Shown here: in pieces, positions 23,119-34,038 of the stretch | Position numbering within the stretch: the stretch's first letter is position 1 | Layout of the letters: each line of letters begins with the position of its first letter | Assembly (NCBI GenBank): GCA_022495995.1 | Contig: JAFEMH010005429.1 | Coordinates: forward strand, 1-64,000 | DNA from: Adenophora triphylla var. japonica | Taxonomy: Eukaryota; Streptophyta; Magnoliopsida; Asterales; Campanulaceae | Length of the DNA: 64,000 bases | Direction of reading: 5' to 3' | The notes under the pieces: model-generated | What the model was told of the DNA's origin: nothing | Seen by the model: the letters and a program-made list of their open reading frames with translations, nothing else | Databases searched by the model: none | Position numbers and translations under genes: made by a program

Positions 23119-23760
23119 AGCGAATCCGGAGTGGCAGCTGGAAAGTTTTTGGGTTTCATGGCGTCGCAGAGGGGCATTGAAGCGAATCCGGAAAAAATAA
23201 AAGCTTTGATCGAAATGCAGGAGCCGAACTACATTAAGGAGGTGCAGCGACTAAATGGTAGAGTTGCAGCTCTAGGTCGCTTCATAGCAAAGTCAGCAGA
23301 GAGGTCTCTCCCCTTCTTCAAAACATTGAGGGGGACAAAAAGTTTCGATTGGACGGCCGAATGTTCATCGTCGGTCCATCAACTCAAGGAGTATCTAGCC
23401 TCTCCACCTTTGCTGAGTAGCCCGATCATGGGAGAGAGTTTGTTTGTATATCTATCTGTCGGAGATCGAGCTGTGGTGACGGTGCTGGTCCAAGAAGAAG
23501 GCGGAATTCAGAAGCCCATTTATTATGTAAGTAAGGCGTTGTCCGACGTCGAAGGAAGATATTACAATGCAGAAAAGGTGGCCTATGCATTGGTAGTAGC
23601 TGCCAGAAAGTTACGAGCTTATTTCTCAGCTCACCCAATCATCGTACTAACAAATGCACCTCTGAGGAAGATTTTGCACAAGCCGGAGAGTTCAAGTCGA
23701 CTACTTAACTATTTCATCGAATTGACAGAGTTCGACATCGAGTATTGACCTCGAAAGGCC
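23119..23760 (+). pseudogene. Reverse transcriptase C-terminus and RNase H of element A
   Basis: The frame opens in the RT thumb (AGKFLGFMASQRGIEANPEK) and continues into the connection and the Ty3-type RNase H domain (PIYYVSKALSDVEGRYYNAEK, LTNAPLRKILHKPE). The polymerase palm with its YxDD motif is missing. RNase H would degrade the RNA of the RNA/DNA hybrid. The usual catalytic acidic residue in the first strand is replaced (VYLSVGDRAV), as is common in the Tat lineage where this domain degenerates. An in-frame TGA follows at 23748. Confidence 0.85.
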
Positions 23761-24330
23761 TTGAAAGCTCAACCTTTGGCAGACTTCTTGGTTGAGCTTA
23801 CATTCACAAAGGAAGAAAGCAAAGAAAATACCCCAAAGGTAAGTTTGAAGGGGAAGGAACCTTCGAGCCAACCCATAACAAGTTTGCCCGAAGATTGTTG
23901 GAAGATATACTCAGATGGGTCTGCGATCAAAAGCGTTAGTGGAGTTGGGATAGTTTTTATCGAGCCTGAGACGGGTAAAATCTTTGAGGAGGCTCTGAGG
24001 TTCAAGTTCGAGGCTTCCAATAACCAGGCAGAGTATGAGGCCCTGATCGCCGCCATTGAATATGAAAATTTTTTGGGGCGACCAAAGTCATTGCCTATTG
24101 TGACTCTCAGTTGATCGTCAACCAAGTCAAAGGAGAATATGAGGTACTCAATCCGTGTTAGTCAAATACTGCGATCCAGTGAAAAGGTTGGTCCGGGACT
24201 TGGAGTTCTGTGAAATTCAAAGAGTAGGCCGTGAAGACAACGAGTTGGCCGACCTACTCTCCAAGTTGGCCACATCAGACAAGCAGCATGAAGAACCAAT
24301 CTCCTACTTAGAGCATCCAGCATACGAATG
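23761..24330 (+). pseudogene. Second (archaeal-type) RNase H of element A
   Basis: WKIYSDGSAIKSVSGVGIV and ASNNQAEYEALIAAIEY give the D and E of the RNase HI active site. The third acidic residue is in DSQLIVNQ, reached after a shift near 24110. A DNELADLLSKLA ending follows. This extra RNase H, resembling archaeal and plant RNase HI, is known from Tat elements. The frameshift near 24110 and a stop at about 24330 break it. Confidence 0.8.
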
Positions 24331-25335
24331 AGTGCAAGTTCTATGCTCGGTTGACAGCTCTAAGTGCTGGATCAATGAGATAAGAGAAGACGCTCGTGAG
24401 TTTGTTCAAAAATGTGACAAGTGCCAGAGATTTGCCAACCTACCAAGACTGCCTACAACCGAACAAACTCCGGTGGTCGCTACCTGGCCGTTCAACATGT
24501 GGGGGTAGATTTGATCGAACTCTTCCCACCCGCCCGTGGAAACTGTAAATATGTGATTGTATCCATTGATTACTTCACTAAGTGGATTGAAGCTAAACAT
24601 ATAGCTAAGATTACCAAAGAAAATGCCATAAATTTCATCCACGACTACATCTGGTGTCATTTTGGGGTGCCTCGTGCAATTGTATCAGACAATGGGCTAC
24701 AGTTCCACATCATTTGAAACAGAAATGAACATATTGGAAGTCCACCATTGGAAGTCGTCAGTCGCCTATCCTCAAGGAAATGGACTAGCGGAAGCAGCGA
24801 ACAAACTAGTTTTGTCGATACTTAAGATGGGCTTAGTGGGTCGAGCTGGCAGATGGTTGGACGAACTACCTATTGCTCTTTGGGCAGTCTGCACAACCAC
24901 CCGGGGGCCTACAGAAGAAACCCCATTCGCCCTTACTTTTGGGTCGGAGGCCATGGCTCCTGTCGAGCTGCAAGTTCCACTAGAGTGGTCTTTTTTTATT
25001 ATGATCAGAATGACACCAACAGATTGCTCGACCTAGACTTGCTGGAAGAGAAGAGGACTACAGCCCAGCTCAGAATGGTAAACTATAAACAGAAAACATA
25101 GGGCTACCAAGATAAAAAGGTCAAGAAAAGGTCGTTCAATGTGGGGGATTACGTGCTGAGAAAGATAGAGGTAACCGAAAGGAAGGCCGAGCAGAACAAG
25201 TTATCTCCCAATTAGGAAGGTCCTTACGTCGTCACTCGAATTATCCAAGAAAGGACCTACATGATTGGTCATCCAGGGGGTGACGAGCTAAAACATCTGT
25301 GGCATGCTAGCCACCTGATTAAGTATTATTTCTGA
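24331..25335 (+). pseudogene. Integrase of element A (broken)
   Basis: Readable parts are CDKCQRFANL (the cysteine pair of the zinc finger, with its histidine half deleted), GVDLIELFPP, VSDNGLQF and PQGNGLAEAANK. The three acidic residues of the D-D-E centre are therefore still visible, but on frames shifted at about 24715. It continues through the RWLDELPIALWA segment and a C-terminal GDYVLRKI/EGPYVV region to a stop at 25335. The enzyme would insert element cDNA into chromosomes but is disabled here. Confidence 0.8.
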
Positions 25336-25423
25336 GTAATTTCCTGATGTAATCGTTCTACTACTTCAAAAAAAAAAAAATGTTCTCTATCTACGAGTTA
25401 TATTACTTCTATTCTTTAGTCGA

Positions 25424-25830
25424 TTCAGGTCCTACTTTCAGTCGATCTCAATGATATTCTTAAACAGGTTCGACAAAAATCCTAAGTCGACCTCGTTCTT
25501 AAATAGGTCCGACTGAAGATCAATGTCAATCTCGTTCTTCCTTAAACAGGTCCGACTGAAGACATAGGTCAGTCTCGTTCCTTAAACAAATTCGAACAAT
25601 GTCCTAAGTCGACCTCATTCTAAACAGGTCCGACTGAAGATTTAGGTTAGTCTCGTTCCTTAAAACAGACTCGACTAATGTCCTAAGTTGACCTCGTTCT
25701 AAACAGGTTCGACTGAAGATTTAAGATCAGTCTCGTTCCTTTCTAAATAGGTCCGACTGAAGACTTGGGTCAGTCTCGTTCTTAAAACAAGGCCGACTAA
25801 AAAATTGGTCAGCTTTGTTGGTTAGCCAAT
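25424..25830 (+). repeat. Tandem array of about 40-bp units 3' of pol in element A
   Basis: Nine to ten units built on CAGGTCCGACTGAAGA...TCTCGTTCCTTAAA alternate with variants of the type AATGTCCTAAGTCGACCTCGTT, giving a higher-order period near 78 bp. The array lies between the end of pol and the 3' end of the antisense gene. Confidence 0.85.
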
Positions 25831-26087
25831 TGCTCTAATCAAGACTTTGGCTGATCTCCTACTTAATATAGTTCAACATACAAATACAAGTATGGATCAA
25901 AGCAAAATGGTTCAGAAAAGTCAACTACATTAATAAGCAAGTCCCCCAAAGCGGACTAGAACTTGTGCAAATAAAAGCTACGAATGTATATGTCAAACTG
26001 CCTCCCAAACTGGGCCAACACAGTGATTACAAAAATGAAAATAATGTATGATACTTGTTCGTTACACTCACTAACTCTATAAATGAG

Positions 26088-27144
26088 TTAACCCTCTTGG
26101 TCGTCACCAACTGGAACCTTTTCTTGCTCATCTTGGGACTGCATTTGTTGATCGACCTCATCAAAAACTTGATCCTCGGTGATATCTTCTTCATCCATCT
26201 AATCTGCTTCCTCGAGCTCCTGAAGAATGGTGTTGAAATTGAATGGCTTGATGGGAGGGGCGACCCACGGCTCTGCCTCATCCTCCTTATCATGATGAGC
26301 TATTACAACTAGGTCGTTGTCGTTGTAGGGAACAAGGGAATGGACCGCCCGAGCATCCATGTCGTACTGCTCCTTAGAGGCCCACTTGGCCAGCTGTTCA
26401 ACAGATATATCGATAGAAGGGTCCACAATAGCCCGACGGGCCATATGTTGACGACCAACGGTGTAGAAAGCCTTTGCTAGGCTAAAGATAGCGTCATATC
26501 ATTCATCAATTTCTTTAAAGGCCTCCATCGCGGCCTTTCCAGCATCCTCCACCGCTGTCTTCACCCTGGCCCGGGCTTCCTCCTCCCATTTAACTCGAGT
26601 TGCCCTATGGTCGTCGCTTTGTTTGATCAAAAAATTGTTGCGATTCTGGAACATCTTCCTTACAGTCTCCAGCTCGATCTCTACCGTCTCTTTCTCCAGG
26701 CGCAAAGAAGCACTATCCAACTTCTGCTTCTCAAGCTCAGTTTTGATAGCCTGGAGGTTGACCATTGCATCATCCTTTACGAGCTTGAGAGCCTCGTATG
26801 CAGAGTCCAGGTCACCCAACTTCTCCCTCAGCTCAGTGAGTTTGTGAGATTTCCAAGCATATTGGGCCATTGCTAGCTTTTCCCTTTCTATGGCTGCCCT
26901 CCAGCTGCTCTTAGCCTGCTCAACAAGAGTGAGAGACTACGCAAACCAAAAAAGAAGTGTCAGCTCGATAAATAATTAAAAATATCTAGCGACCAAGAAG
27001 CGAGACGACTAAACAGAACTGTAAAGAGAAAGAGTTACCTCGCAGTGGGCCAGGTCTGACCTGTCAGAAAATTCCTCTGGGGTGATCCCCCTCTCAACAA
27101 AGCTAGCCTGTAGATCAGAATCTACTGCCCTCCTCACCACAACC
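26088..27144 (-). pseudogene. Antisense gene of element A, 3' part (coiled coil)
   Basis: Read on the minus strand from 27144, an exon (including ERGITPEEFSDRSDLAHCE) ends at 27039. A 102-bp GT-AG intron (27038-26937) is removed in frame, and the next exon starts SLTLVEQAKSSW. From about 26870 to 26500 the protein is a long heptad-rich coiled coil. An acidic C-terminus ends at 26088. In-frame TGA (about 26496) and TAG (about 26196) codons break it. Its 5' part continues at 45192-46954 beyond element B. The same gene is complete in element D. Confidence 0.75.
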
Positions 27145-29477
27145 TGACCCGAAACCTTAGCTCGTGCCCCGAGCGGGAGGGTCCCCTTACTAAATAAAAC
27201 CACCTGAATTTAAAACTTTTACCTAACTTGAAAAGAAAACCAACTTTAACATTTCCATTATAAAACTAACTCAACACATTTCCACTTGGAGGAAGGTTAT
27301 AACAAACTTTGAAAAGATAACCTGTTTAGTTACAAAATACTACCAATGTAAAATTATACAAAAGCTGTTTTATATACAACTCCACCAAGGAGTAACATCA
27401 AAACACTATTACCAATCCCAACCAAAACATACACATACCCAGCAACCCAAAAAGAACCATGTCCAAACTCCTTTTTCGTCCTCACTGGGCTGGTCCTCCT
27501 GTCTCAGTGAGATCTAAAACAGTAAAGGGATAAGGGGTAAGAATAAATCTCAATAAGCTATTATGAATGCAACAATATGCCAAGTAAAATGCAACACATA
27601 ATAAGGTTGCTCACAAACACATTGGTAAAGAGTAAACACATTACGTTACCTCAATTTACCTTTCCCGTCTGAACAATAAGTCGTACAACGTGGGAGTAAA
27701 CTCCCTTCATTTGTGAACTGCTTAGGCATATTCACATCTTATAAGACTCATATTTCATAGAACCATATAAGATACTAGCAATCTGTAAGGCTTTTGGCTC
27801 TATACAGATGCTATAACCCCAATCTGTGGCCACAGAAGGGGACAGTCACAGGTATAATGTAATTCGATCACCTTATAGAACAATTTCCATAATTGATCGT
27901 ATTCCATTATACCTCTAAACATTAGCTGATTGAAACACATTCAAGCACATAATAGATACTTGAAAAGAAATCCTCCATAGGGATAACATAATAACAACAT
28001 GGTATTCATACTCATGTTCAAGCCAATACAATAGTGCAACATATATTTTATACACTATTTGAATCACATACCATGAATAGATAACCAAGTAAGGACACAA
28101 TGTATCATAAAAAAGCCCTACATGTTCATTATACAACATTTAGTAACCTCTACAAAGGTTCAAGATCATATTACCAAGTTTGAATAACTTTGGTTAAGTT
28201 TCAAATCAAGCCTTTCAACCATATTTCGTACAATATTTAAACCTCTTCCTCTTATCCAATTTGACAAGTTAAGACACCAATGGATAGCTAAAGTGTTGTA
28301 TTTTAATTATAGTTAAAGAGGGTTTAATTATGTACTAGGGAGATTAGGTTTTTATTGCTTGAAAAATGGTTCAGAGTCAACAGGGCAGGGCACGACTCGT
28401 GCCCTATGGCACGACTCGTACCACCTTAACACCCCCTCAGATACAGTCATCCCACAAGGCACGACTCTTCCACCCTGAAGGGACGACTCGTGCCACAGGG
28501 CACTACTCTTGCCCTTCACCAGAATTCAGAAACAGAGCAGCAACATCAGCAAATCAGTACCATTAACCAACTTTGCTCATACCCTTTCTTGTTCAACCTC
28601 AGTACCACACACCTAACTTCAGCCAAACTCATTCCTACCATTTCAATTCATTCCAACTCCAAGCATTATATACCCAATTCATTTCCAATCACATAAAAGG
28701 TTCCCCTAAGGTCATGCATCTAGACATTTACACCATTCCAACTTAGAACAACCATTTACTCCTATCAACTTTCATTAACAACACCACCATAACCTAGGTC
28801 ATTCCACTAAAATTCCAACTTCAAGCAAATGCTCCAAAATACCAAACAACATTTATAAAACAACAATATCAAGCTTAAACATTCAATGAACATGCTTTTG
28901 AAAGAAATCATAAAAACTTACCGAAATAATTCAAAAATAAGAAAATCTTTTTCCGGATAGATACGCTCCCCTCAACTTCACGAACAATAATATGAAGACG
29001 AATCGAAGAACGGAAAGGAATTGAATTTGTTATGAATCTAGGAAGGAAAAGCTAGGGTTAGGCTTTTTAAGAACAATGGGAAGACAAGGATTTCCAAGGC
29101 CGATCAAAATGGGCTTTCCATGGCAAAAATGAAAGATAAACATTACTGACTTTACACTCTAGCTCCTCCAAGGTCTTAGACAGTATAACTAACACCCTTA
29201 GGATTCCACTATTACACTAAAGCACCTCAACACTTATAGACTTTTCTTTAATATTTCAAATATTATAATTTCACCACAACATTTCCTATTTATTTCATTT
29301 AGACCTTATATAATTAAAATTAATTTATTAACATCCTAAAATCACATAAGTTGTCAGAGTATAAAATGAACACATAAACTTAACAAATAGCATAGAATGC
29401 ATAAATGAGATGCTACACACCCCACCCCCACGTGCTCAACATGTACTAAAATGGTGCCTAAGATTAGGGTAATGACA
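27145..29477 (-). repeat. 3' LTR of element B
   Basis: About 2.3 kb, a copy of 42833-45186. On the minus strand it starts TGTCATTACCCTAATC (29477). Its outer end is shortened: the sequence starts at TGACCCGAAACC where the other LTR has twelve further bases. Inverted repeats GGGCACGA-C-TCGTGCCC lie at 28388-28404, with weaker copies to 28505. Confidence 0.88.
28388..28505 (-). repeat. GGGCACGA-C-TCGTGCCC palindrome cluster in B's LTR
   Basis: The first copy (28388-28404) has perfect 8-bp arms around one base. Degenerate copies follow at 28408-28422 and around 28458-28505. The right LTR has the equivalent cluster at 44087-44213. The core ACGACTCGT is shared with element F, while the flanking bases differ in a paired way (GGC/GCC here, GGG/CCC in F). 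Confidence 0.75.
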
Positions 29478-29495
29478 CTCACTCCCCCTTAAAGA
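29478..29495 (-). promoter_or_regulatory. Polypurine tract of element B
   Basis: On the minus strand CTTTAAGGGGGAGTGAG abuts the LTR. It is nearly identical to element F's tract. Confidence 0.85.
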
Positions 29496-29511
29496 AAATT
29501 CGCCCCGAATT

Positions 29512-29703
29512 TTAAATTGACTTACTTGCACGCTCAAACAACCAAGGGTATTTTTCACGCATTTCCGATTCTAGCTCCCAAGTAGCTTCTTCAATAGAAT
29601 GATTCTTCCAAATGATTTTCACTATCGGAATACTCTTAGTTCGCAACTCCCTAACTTGACACTCCAAGACTCTCAACGGCTCTTCCACATATGTCATATC
29701 CAT
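29512..29703 (-). pseudogene. Chromodomain of element B, cut off by a stop codon
   Basis: The 63-residue frame following an in-frame TAG (29704-29706) includes VREL, PIVKIIWKN, SIEEATWELESEM and KYPWLF. This is the chromodomain-like tail of Tekay/Del chromovirus integrases, thought to steer integration through histone marks. Its frame is continuous with the integrase apart from the TAG, which follows GAGGATGTT and is followed by ATGGAT. That is not a readthrough context, so it is probably a simple nonsense mutation. Confidence 0.85.
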
Positions 29704-30979
29704 CTAAACATCCTCGGGAGGAGAACTCAAAACATGGGAAGGATCGAAATAATATTTTCTCAACATGGAAACATGGAACACATCATGAAGAGATGAAAGA
29801 GATGGAGGCAAAGCCAAACGATAAGCCAATTCACCAATCTTCTCTAAAATTTCAAACGGACCAACAAATCTCGGAGCCAATTTACCCTTATTACCAAACC
29901 TTTTAATCCCATTCCTCGGAGAGATCTTCAAAAACACAAAGTCACCAACCTGAAATGATAAGTCTCGTCTTCTATTGTCGGCGTAGCTTTTCTGTCTACT
30001 CTGAGCCGTCTTCAATCTATCCCGAATAACTTTGATCTTCTCCGTTGAATCTCTAACCAAATCCGGACCCCAAAGCCTAGCTTCACCAACCTCGTCCCAA
30101 CACATTGGAGATCTACACTTCCTCCCATACAATGCCTCATACGGAGCCATCTCGATACTAGATTGATAGCTGTTGTTATAAGCAAATTCAACCAACGACA
30201 AATTATCTTCCCAAGATGAGTGGAAATCCATCACACACGCCCTTAACATGTCCTCAAGAATCTGAATAGTTCTCTCGGTCTGCCCATCGGTTTGAGGATG
30301 AAATGCCATGCTAAAACACAACTTGGAACCCAAAGCTTTGTGCAACGCCTTCCAAAATCTCGAGGTGAATCTCGGATCCCTATCGGATACAATGCTAACT
30401 GGTACTCCATGAAGTCTAAAAATTTCTCGCATATAAAGTTGAGCTAACCTCTCCATCGAATACTTTGTTGACACCGGTAGAAAATGAGTCGACTTTGTCA
30501 ATCTGTCAACTATCACCCAAATGGCATCCATCTTCTTCGAGGTCGGAGGTAATCCAGTTACAAAATCCATCGAGATTCCTTCCCACTTCCATTTCGGAAT
30601 ATCTAACGGTTGAAGTAGCCCCACCGGTCTCTGATGCTCGTCTTTGATTTGTTGACAAGTCAAACATTTAGATACAAACTCCGCAATATCTCTCTTCATT
30701 ACATTCCACCAATAGCCTTTTGATCTCCGGTGAAGAAAGAACGCAAATTCTGCCTTGAAAGGTTAAAATTCCATCTCTATTCAACGCAAACTCCCCGGTC
30801 TTTCCATCTTGCAATTGCCCCAAAATTCTCTTCAATTCTAGATCACTTTGTTGAGCTTCCATAAGATCTCCATATAAGGTAGGGATGGCTCGGACATTCG
30901 CAAATATCATCTCACTTCTTAACTCTCGGGACCTCAAAGTTGATAAATAAGCCTTTCGGCTAATCGCATCCGCAACCAC
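29704..30979 (-). pseudogene. Integrase of element B
   Basis: From 30699 down to 29704 a 331-residue frame has CLTCQQIK (the cysteines of the zinc finger), SMDFVTGLPP, VSDRDPRFTS and PQTDGQTERTIQ (D, D and E of the catalytic core). The GKLAPRFVGPFEIL and LHDVFHVSMLRKY segments follow at the C-terminus. Upstream, the frame jumps from SPEIK to GYWWNVMKRD, so the part with the two zinc-binding histidines is deleted, with a frame change (30668-30730). The core would otherwise be complete. The enzyme is likely inactive. Confidence 0.88.
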
Positions 30980-31458
30980 ATTCCCTGATGATACGAAATA
31001 ACACAGTCATAATCCTTCAATAGCTCCAACCATCTCCTTTGCCGATTGTTCAACTCTTTCTGGGTAAAAAAATACTTCAGGCTCTTATGATCGGTGAATA
31101 TCTCGAAGTTCGCCCCGTATAGATAATGCTTCCACTTGGGCAACGCAAAAACAATTGTAGCCAACTCCATGTCGTGAGTAGGATAATTCTGTTCCGCCTG
31201 TAATAACTTTCTTGAGGCATACGCAATCACTTTCCCATTCTGCATAAGCACACAACCCAACCCTTCTTTCGAGGCATCACTGAAAATCACAAAGTTCTCG
31301 CAACCATCTGGAAGGGTAAGAACTGGAGTTGTCGTCAGTTTCTTCTTCAACTCGGCAAAGCTTGCTTCACACTTAGAATCCGACACAAATGTTATATCTT
31401 TTCGAGTCAACCTTGTCAACGGAGTTGCAATTCTAGAAAATCCCTCAATGAACCTCCG
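30934..31458 (-). pseudogene. RNase H of element B, downstream of insertion C
   Basis: The frame from 31419 includes [37 protein letters not shown] and [10 protein letters not shown], the classical Ty3-type RNase H with D, E and D active-site residues. Its upstream part is separated from reverse transcriptase by element C, which entered at GTAAT (31459-31463) within the [13 protein letters not shown] segment. RNase H degrades the RNA strand during reverse transcription. Confidence 0.88.
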
Positions 31459-31463
31459 GTAAT

Positions 31464-32064
31464 TGTTTTGGTAGAAAAAACAATTGAGTTGAATCTTAAC
31501 TTTGTTTAGTGTGTGGATTGAACAATAAGGAGGGGACTATGGAATTCGACTATATGGAACAAAAGCAAGAAAAAGAAGTAATGACACCACGATTTGTTAA
31601 CGAGGAAAACCTTAGAGGTGATAACCTCTTTGGAAAAAACCCCGGGAGTTAGGTCTCCAACCTTAAAAGTTTCACTATGATGATTATGAGTACAACTTTG
31701 GAAGAGAATGGAGAGGATTACAATCAGTTCGTGCGTAGAGTGTGTGTGCGAGAGTTAGTGTGTTCCATCCCCATTTCCCCTTAAATATAAATAAGTACGA
31801 AGGAGTCAAATACGGTTCCTACAATCTCGGGATATAAGCTTATCCTTTCAACCTCCGTGAGACCAAGTCGCCCTAGCCGTTGAAGATATGTTGAACGTGC
31901 TGGAGAATATCCCGCATTTCTTCTCTCTTAATTACTGGAAAATAAGAATAAATATATTAGGAAATATTAAATAAGTAAATATTAAAACAATACTTACAGT
32001 GGAATGACATCTTGATATGCAGGATCAACTGAAGATGTCACCATGCTGAAAAATACCCACAACA
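31464..32064 (-). repeat. 3' LTR of element C (601 bp)
   Basis: On the minus strand it runs from TGTTGTGGGTATTTTTCAGC to TTCTACCAAAACA. An AT-rich TATA-like TATTTATATTTAAGG occurs at about 31782-31796. It is almost identical to 39726-40326. Confidence 0.94.
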
Positions 32065-32083
32065 ATTTGTCCCCAAAAACATT
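32065..32083 (-). promoter_or_regulatory. Polypurine tract of element C
   Basis: On the minus strand TGTTTTTGGGGACAAAT directly precedes the 3' LTR. Confidence 0.75.
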
Positions 32084-32431
32084 TGGCTATGTAGACAACT
32101 GAAGAGGCAAAATGTTTTTCTGTCCAATTAAATGCCCAACCGCCAGCTCTGCTTGATAGGACGGTTTAGGGATACGAGGCGGTTTAGAAAGGAAGAGTCT
32201 TTATAGGAACTAGTAACCGCAATTCCAGATAACCATCAAATCTTCTCTCAATTCTTATCTAGATCTGACGTCTCCTACTATATTACGGTGAGAGTAACCC
32301 CAAAAAGCGCAGTTGTTATCCCTTCTCCTTCAATACATATTTGCGACGTTCTCCAAAGTGAGCCAGAATCAATGTGTTTATTAAATTTGCGATTCTAAAA
32401 AATCCTTGCTAACATATATCCTTACATGCAG

Positions 32432-33109
32432 TGACTCGATCCGGCTTCACGACGAGTGATATTGTAGCCAAATACAAAGGCAAGATGAAAGCAGAAGGGA
32501 ACATACCAGAGACGGATAAGATTACTCCGAAAAGAATAAGGGTAGAAGAGATCTCCGGTGTGGAGAAACAAATTTGGAAAGAAGACGTGTTGGAGAATCA
32601 GGTAAGAATTAATTTGGGTCACTGGTACATTGATCCTCTTTTATTTTAGTAAAATGCCTCTTTTTGTTTGTTGATTACAGATTGTCTCGATGGCTAAGTT
32701 AATGTCCAAAGAAATCAGGATTTGGAGGGAAAAATGCGATACCTTTGATATGAGTAGGGTTGAATATGAGAAGGATTTGAAAGAAGCTGCAAGGATAATA
32801 AGGGAAAAGGGTTTGGAAATCAGAGACAAGAACGAAGAGATACTAAAATGGCGGTCCAGGCTTGCGAGTGTCGACATCAGTCATGAAAGGGAAATGGAAG
32901 CATTTCGGGATGACCTGGTGCATGAGACTACAAAAGCAGTTTTCGAAACTAGGATCCAAATGATTGAAGAATATCATGCGGGAGAGCATGTGAATTGGAA
33001 CCTGAACGATGAGAAAACAGCTTTGCAGCGAATCCACGACGAAAAGACGAACGAAGTCTCCAAGGATCTTGAGCAGATTGATGATGATCATGACAGAGAC
33101 ATGGGATGA
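32432..33109 (+). pseudogene. Antisense gene of element C (N-terminally truncated, spliced)
   Basis: On the strand opposite to pol, an exon begins after the acceptor ACATGCAG (32432). It encodes a basic stretch including KYKGKMKAEG and TPKRIRVEE and ends at 32601 with CAG/GTAAG. A 79-bp intron (32602-32680, ending GATTACAG) is removed in frame. The next exon codes for a coiled-coil protein containing TTKAVFETRIQMIEEY and a stop at 33107-33109. The same hallmark (TKAVFETRIQLMEEY) occurs in element D. The upstream exon(s) with the globular domain are missing here, so this is a 5'-truncated copy of the antisense gene. Confidence 0.78.
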
Positions 33110-34038
33110 CTCTTAGGATGGGAAAAAGAGTAGGATGCTTAATAAGAAAGATCAGAGGTTTGGAGAAGTTACTCCTAACGCAACACCTGCGGCAGAAGCC
33201 ACCTAAGAAAGAAGGTAAAATAACTTTGTTCTTGGTATTTTGATGATGTTACTGGGGTGGAATCCCTTAAAACAATTTTTATTTTCGTTTGGTTATGTAA
33301 TGGGTCCATAAGGACCAAAGACAATTTCCTTTACGTGTTGGGTTGGTCCAACACTTTTGCACTTTAAGTTTAGTATTTTGGATGATTTTATGATAACTTT
33401 ATGGTTTAATGTTTTTCAAGCGTGTCAAGGCTTGCTATATTTTGGATAAAATTTTTCTTTGGATGATCCTTTGTTATTCTCATAAGGTGACATGATAGTA
33501 TGTCGAAACGGTAGGTACTTAAGATGACATGTATATGCCATAACCCGTAGATACTTTAGATGACACGTATATGTCATAACCATAAGAATATTACGTAAGA
33601 TCAATCATTTAACTGAGTGGGAATGGGTAAGCTATATGAGTTTACCCATATAGGCCCACCCCACACCTTAATTAAAGAGATAACTTGCGCTCCAGGCGAA
33701 GGTGTGGTAACCTAACATCTTAAGAAAGAGGTAATTAACTCTTTAAACCTTAGAAGGGATTGTGTACCTTTACTTAAGAAGAGATGGAAAGTCTCTAACG
33801 GAGGAGAATTCGTTGTTCTTTGCGTGCTTTCGACATGTCCCCATGTAATTGTGTCAATACCTCATAAGACAGAAACATGTTAAAAACGGACGCCCACTAA
33901 GGTTGACGTCTCTCCACAAAGTACGTTAGCGATATCTTGATTTGTAAAGAATTAAAAAGGTACATAGGAAAAAGAAAGGTTGCAAAAAATTAAAAGACGA
34001 TCCATACCTGAAAAGGATGAGTTCATGGGGAATTTTTT
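33110..34038. other. Spacer between convergent genes of element C, with short tandem repeats
   Basis: There is no coding sequence. About 2.5 copies of a 37-bp unit (GTAGATACTTTAGATGACACGTATATGTCATAACC type) lie at 33505-33590. The motif GCGCTCCAGGCGAAGGTGT at 33687-33705 is almost identical to one in element D's spacer (59303-59320). Confidence 0.7.

Noticed and set aside
25424..25830. CRISPR-like array of spaced repeats
   Set aside because: Units are imperfect and contiguous with no unique spacers, in plant retrotransposon DNA; it is a tandem repeat.
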